A DNA stretch of 64,000 bases, taken from contig CP136066.1 in assembly GCA_032622095.1 (NCBI GenBank), positions 66,348,278-66,412,277 of the forward strand, given 5' to 3'. Shown one piece after another: positions 61,701 through 64,000 of the stretch (position 1 is the stretch's first letter; every line of letters begins with the position of its first letter). Under the pieces are notes generated by a model, which saw nothing but the letters and a program-made list of their open reading frames with translations, made no database searches and was not told the origin of the DNA. The position numbers were made by a program, and so were the translations under genes. This stretch comes from Siphonodentalium dalli. Its lineage: Eukaryota > Mollusca > Scaphopoda > Gadilida > Siphonodentaliidae.

Positions 61701-62562
61701 CGTCGTGGGTCCCAGTACCTACCGTTCTGCTGATGATTTGATTAGTCGTCATGGACCATAGTAGTACCGTCCTGATGATTTTTATAGTCGTCACGGACCC
61801 TAACACGTAACATTCTAATACTCGTCATGGACCCTATTAGACTGATTTGTATAGTCGTCATGGACCCTAATACGTACCGTTATGATGATTTGTATAGTCG
61901 TCATGACGGTCATGGACCCTAATACGTACCGTTCTGATGATTTGTATAGTCGTCATGGACCTTAATACGTACCGTTCTGATGATCTGTATAGTCGCATGG
62001 ACCCTAATACGTACCGTTCTGATTATTTGTATAGTCGTCATGGACCCTAATACGTACCGTTCTGATGATTTGTATAGCCACAATGAACCCTAATACGTAC
62101 CGTTCTGATGATTTTTATAGTGGTCATGGACCCTAATACGTACCGTTCTGATGATTTGTATAGTCGTCATGGACCCTAATGCGTACCATTCTGATGATCT
62201 GTATAGTCGTCATGGAACAGAAAACGTGCCGTTCTTATGATTTGTAAAGTCGTCATAGACCCTAATACGTACCGTTCTGATGACTTGTATAGTCGGCATG
62301 GACCCTAAACGTACCGCTCTGATGACTTGTATAGTCGTCATGGACCCTAAACGTACCGTTCTGATTACTTGTGTAGTCGTTATATGGCCCTGATACGTAC
62401 CATTCAGATTATTATTATTAGTATAGTCATCATGGTCCTAATACGTACAGTTCTGATGATTTCTTTCATCTGATCTGGTGTCTGAATGTGGTCTCTTTCC
62501 AGTGGCGTAACAATACAAATCAAATCCTGCTTCTTATCCATGAGACGATACAGACTGTATCC
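58689..62562 (-). CDS. Gene B: BRICHOS precursor paralogue, exons 4-7 (5' end not in window)
   Basis: Exons 62449-62562, 60868-60936, 59235-59382 and 58689-58798 join in frame to 146 codons plus stop, with the same phases and GT-AG sites as gene A. It keeps LICIVTPL (first Cys) and SCADTPLFW (second Cys). The tail has QQKRVRRG, a furin-like RVRR site, then a 23-residue peptide starting GLWKWLKKH and ending EVEFP, with two Trp, no Cys and a small net positive charge. BRICHOS exons differ from gene A at 16 of 110 residues; the last exon is much more divergent. Exon 3 was not found before 64000, so the gene continues outside the window or is truncated. Confidence 0.82.
59235..59382 (-). CDS. Gene B exon 6
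   Basis: 49 codons plus one base between the acceptor ATTGTAG and the donor GTGAGT: AVRFWYEYLRR, DVTDRQLLPIEFRE, then SCADTPLFW with the second BRICHOS Cys. Confidence 0.87.
60645..60868. repeat. 34-bp minisatellite of gene B intron 5, about 6-7 copies
   Basis: Same unit as the long array in gene A (GACAAATTGAGTACT ... CGATGACAGTATC), running up to and including the exon 5 donor. Confidence 0.85.
60868..60936 (-). CDS. Gene B exon 5
   Basis: 23 codons between the acceptor GGTTGCAG and the donor GTAAGT: NTGVDKLQTVD, then NLSDILSS. Confidence 0.85.
61690..62455. repeat. 42-43-bp minisatellite of gene B intron 4, about 17 copies
   Basis: Units GTCATGGACCCTAATACGTA then CCGTTCTGATGATTTGTATA, more uniform than in gene A, ending at the exon 4 donor. 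Confidence 0.88.
62449..62562 (-). CDS. Gene B exon 4
   Basis: 38 codons between the acceptor TTTCCAG and the donor GTACGT: GYSLYRLMDKKQ, then LICIVTPL, ending EIIRT. The exon end is the first unit of the intron 4 array, as in gene A. Confidence 0.85.
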
Positions 62563-63020
62563 CTGGAAACAAGATACAACAATAGATGCCTTTTGTTCCA
62601 CAACGAATAACGCTCACTCTCCGGTAGTGATTTTGTGAACGTTGAAATTTAGAGGAAAATAAGCTTTGTTTACATTTATTTAGTATTTACTGACGCCTGT
62701 TACTGTCACCGGATCAACATCAAACATTTAACTGCGGGGAAAATCTACTTGTTTATAATTGTCATTATCATTTGGTATTGTAAAACAAATATTAGGTATT
62801 TGCAAATGACTATCTATAACATTATTTCCTATCCATAATTCTTTCCAGGTGAAAGAAAATGAGAAATACTTGCAATCACCTTCATTCTCACCACACAGTC
62901 ATTGCGAAAATCCACAAAATCATCAGTGAGTAATACGTCGAAAACGATAGCAAAACGCTCTTTATTATCTACCGCCTTTGATGTCCATAGACACTATTTA
63001 TAAGAGGCGATAACTTCAAA

Positions 63021-63198
63021 ATGCGTTACAACGACCACTTCAGAAAGTTGATATCTGACTGGCTTCCAACGACGATCGACACCCGTGACCCTGGGTTCTC
63101 AGGCGCTGTTTATCCTGTTTTAGATACACTTTATATGTTTGGTGTTGGTAATGTTCTAAAGGCGGCATGTATTCTAAACTTTACATGGTTGTTCAAGG
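63021..63198 (+). CDS. Weak candidate exon of an unrecognised gene
   Basis: An ATG opens a frame that runs 59 codons to TTCAAG and then GTAAGC, a usable splice donor. The translation has an N-terminal MRYNDHFRKLISDWLP and a hydrophobic stretch from about residue 26 to 57 (AVYPVLDTLYMFGVGN, then ACILNFTWLF), possibly one or two membrane segments. I do not recognise the family. It sits in the stretch where gene B loses similarity to gene A. It could be a chance frame. Confidence 0.25.
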
Positions 63199-63209
63199 TA
63201 AGCCATTAG

Positions 63210-64000
63210 TAATATTAAGATGGGTAGATATTGTCAAGTCATAACCCCTCGGTAACGGTTGCCAGGCAATGATACAGAATATGGAAATAAACACGAAAAT
63301 GGAGGTGAAACATTGATATTTCCATTTAATTACTGCACTATGTCGTGAAATAAAAGCGACAATCACTCTACTTGTAAAGCGTGTCACATATTTGGCCAGA
63401 ATAACCCCGTAAAACTTGTATCAACGGTTGCAAACGCATAACAGGGATTGACGTGCATAGTTTCCGATGCGTATTCTAAGTAATTCGCTAAGACGATGTG
63501 CGAACAGTTCCGTGTAAACATTTAATTCCATTATAAAAACCTACGGTATATTTAGGTCCTATATTTAACAAACTTGATGTGATTTGGAATCAAATAATCA
63601 GACTCAGTCCGCAGCAAGATCATTTATAATCCCCCTCGCGTTCAGCTTTACTCTGCTCTTCCATAAATTATAAAGGTCTACCTTACTTATAATATAAGTG
63701 AATTTATACGCTAATATTTGCATGTTGTCCTGTGTTGTCAACTAATTGCTATGCGCATGCGAGATTATATCAATACCACACACCCCGTGACCGTTTCCAA
63801 CTTTCAAACTAGTCCACAATGTTAGAATATGCGAGGATAATTTAAACTGTGGAATAACTTCACATAGACCTACACACGAGATACACAATTACTATCAGAG
63901 CGCAATACAACACTTGGTCAATTATCGTGTACGTTCGATGTACGGTACCTTTTGTTATCATTTCTATATATGTTATGCGCATTCGCAAATATAACTACCA
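63210..64000. other. No gene recognised
   Basis: The missing 5' exons of gene B were looked for and not found. Only chance frames. Confidence 0.4.

Overview
This is a eukaryotic nuclear window: AT-rich, intron-bearing and full of decayed transposons. There are no rRNA or tRNA genes and no bacterial-type operons. LINE fragments of several clades, hAT and TTAA-type MITE debris, and the main gene family suggest a marine invertebrate, most likely a lophotrochozoan (annelid, mollusc or brachiopod). That placement is inference; no sequence here fixes the species.

The main content is a pair of paralogous genes on the minus strand that I read as BRICHOS-domain precursors. Gene A is complete at 19065-32855: seven exons, every intron GT-AG, phases consistent, 257 codons plus stop. 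It encodes a short cytosolic N-terminus, one transmembrane helix, a linker, a BRICHOS domain (Asp105, Cys124, Cys201), a furin-like basic site, and a Trp-rich, cationic, cysteine-free C-terminal peptide of 26 residues. This matches the layout of the BRICHOS antimicrobial-peptide precursors known from polychaetes. Gene B at 58689-62562 holds exons 4-7 of a close paralogue; its 5' half lies beyond the window or is lost. The BRICHOS exons are mostly conserved between A and B, while the C-terminal peptides differ strongly.

The oddest structure is in the introns. Intron 4 and intron 5 each carry a different minisatellite (42-43 bp and 34 bp). In each case the first unit is the exon end plus its authentic 5' splice site, so donor-like sites are repeated many times downstream. 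Both arrays exist in both paralogues, with very different lengths in intron 5.

Layout: 1-9.3 kb LINE fragments (three or more clades) and hairpins; 9.9-16.5 kb MITEs, dispersed repeats and a GC-rich tandem array; 16.5-18.4 kb nothing recognised; 19-33 kb gene A, with a hAT element in intron 5 and a foldback element in intron 1; 29-40 kb dispersed repeats and small LINE fragments; 40.3-44.4 kb a cluster of palindromic MITEs around a minus-strand LINE; 46.4-49.2 kb a decayed Tx1/L1-type LINE; 50-55 kb MITEs; 55.3-57 kb a minus-strand LINE; 58.3-62.6 kb gene B; 62.6-64 kb unassigned sequence with one weak plus-strand exon candidate. All calls come from reading the sequence; no searches were run.
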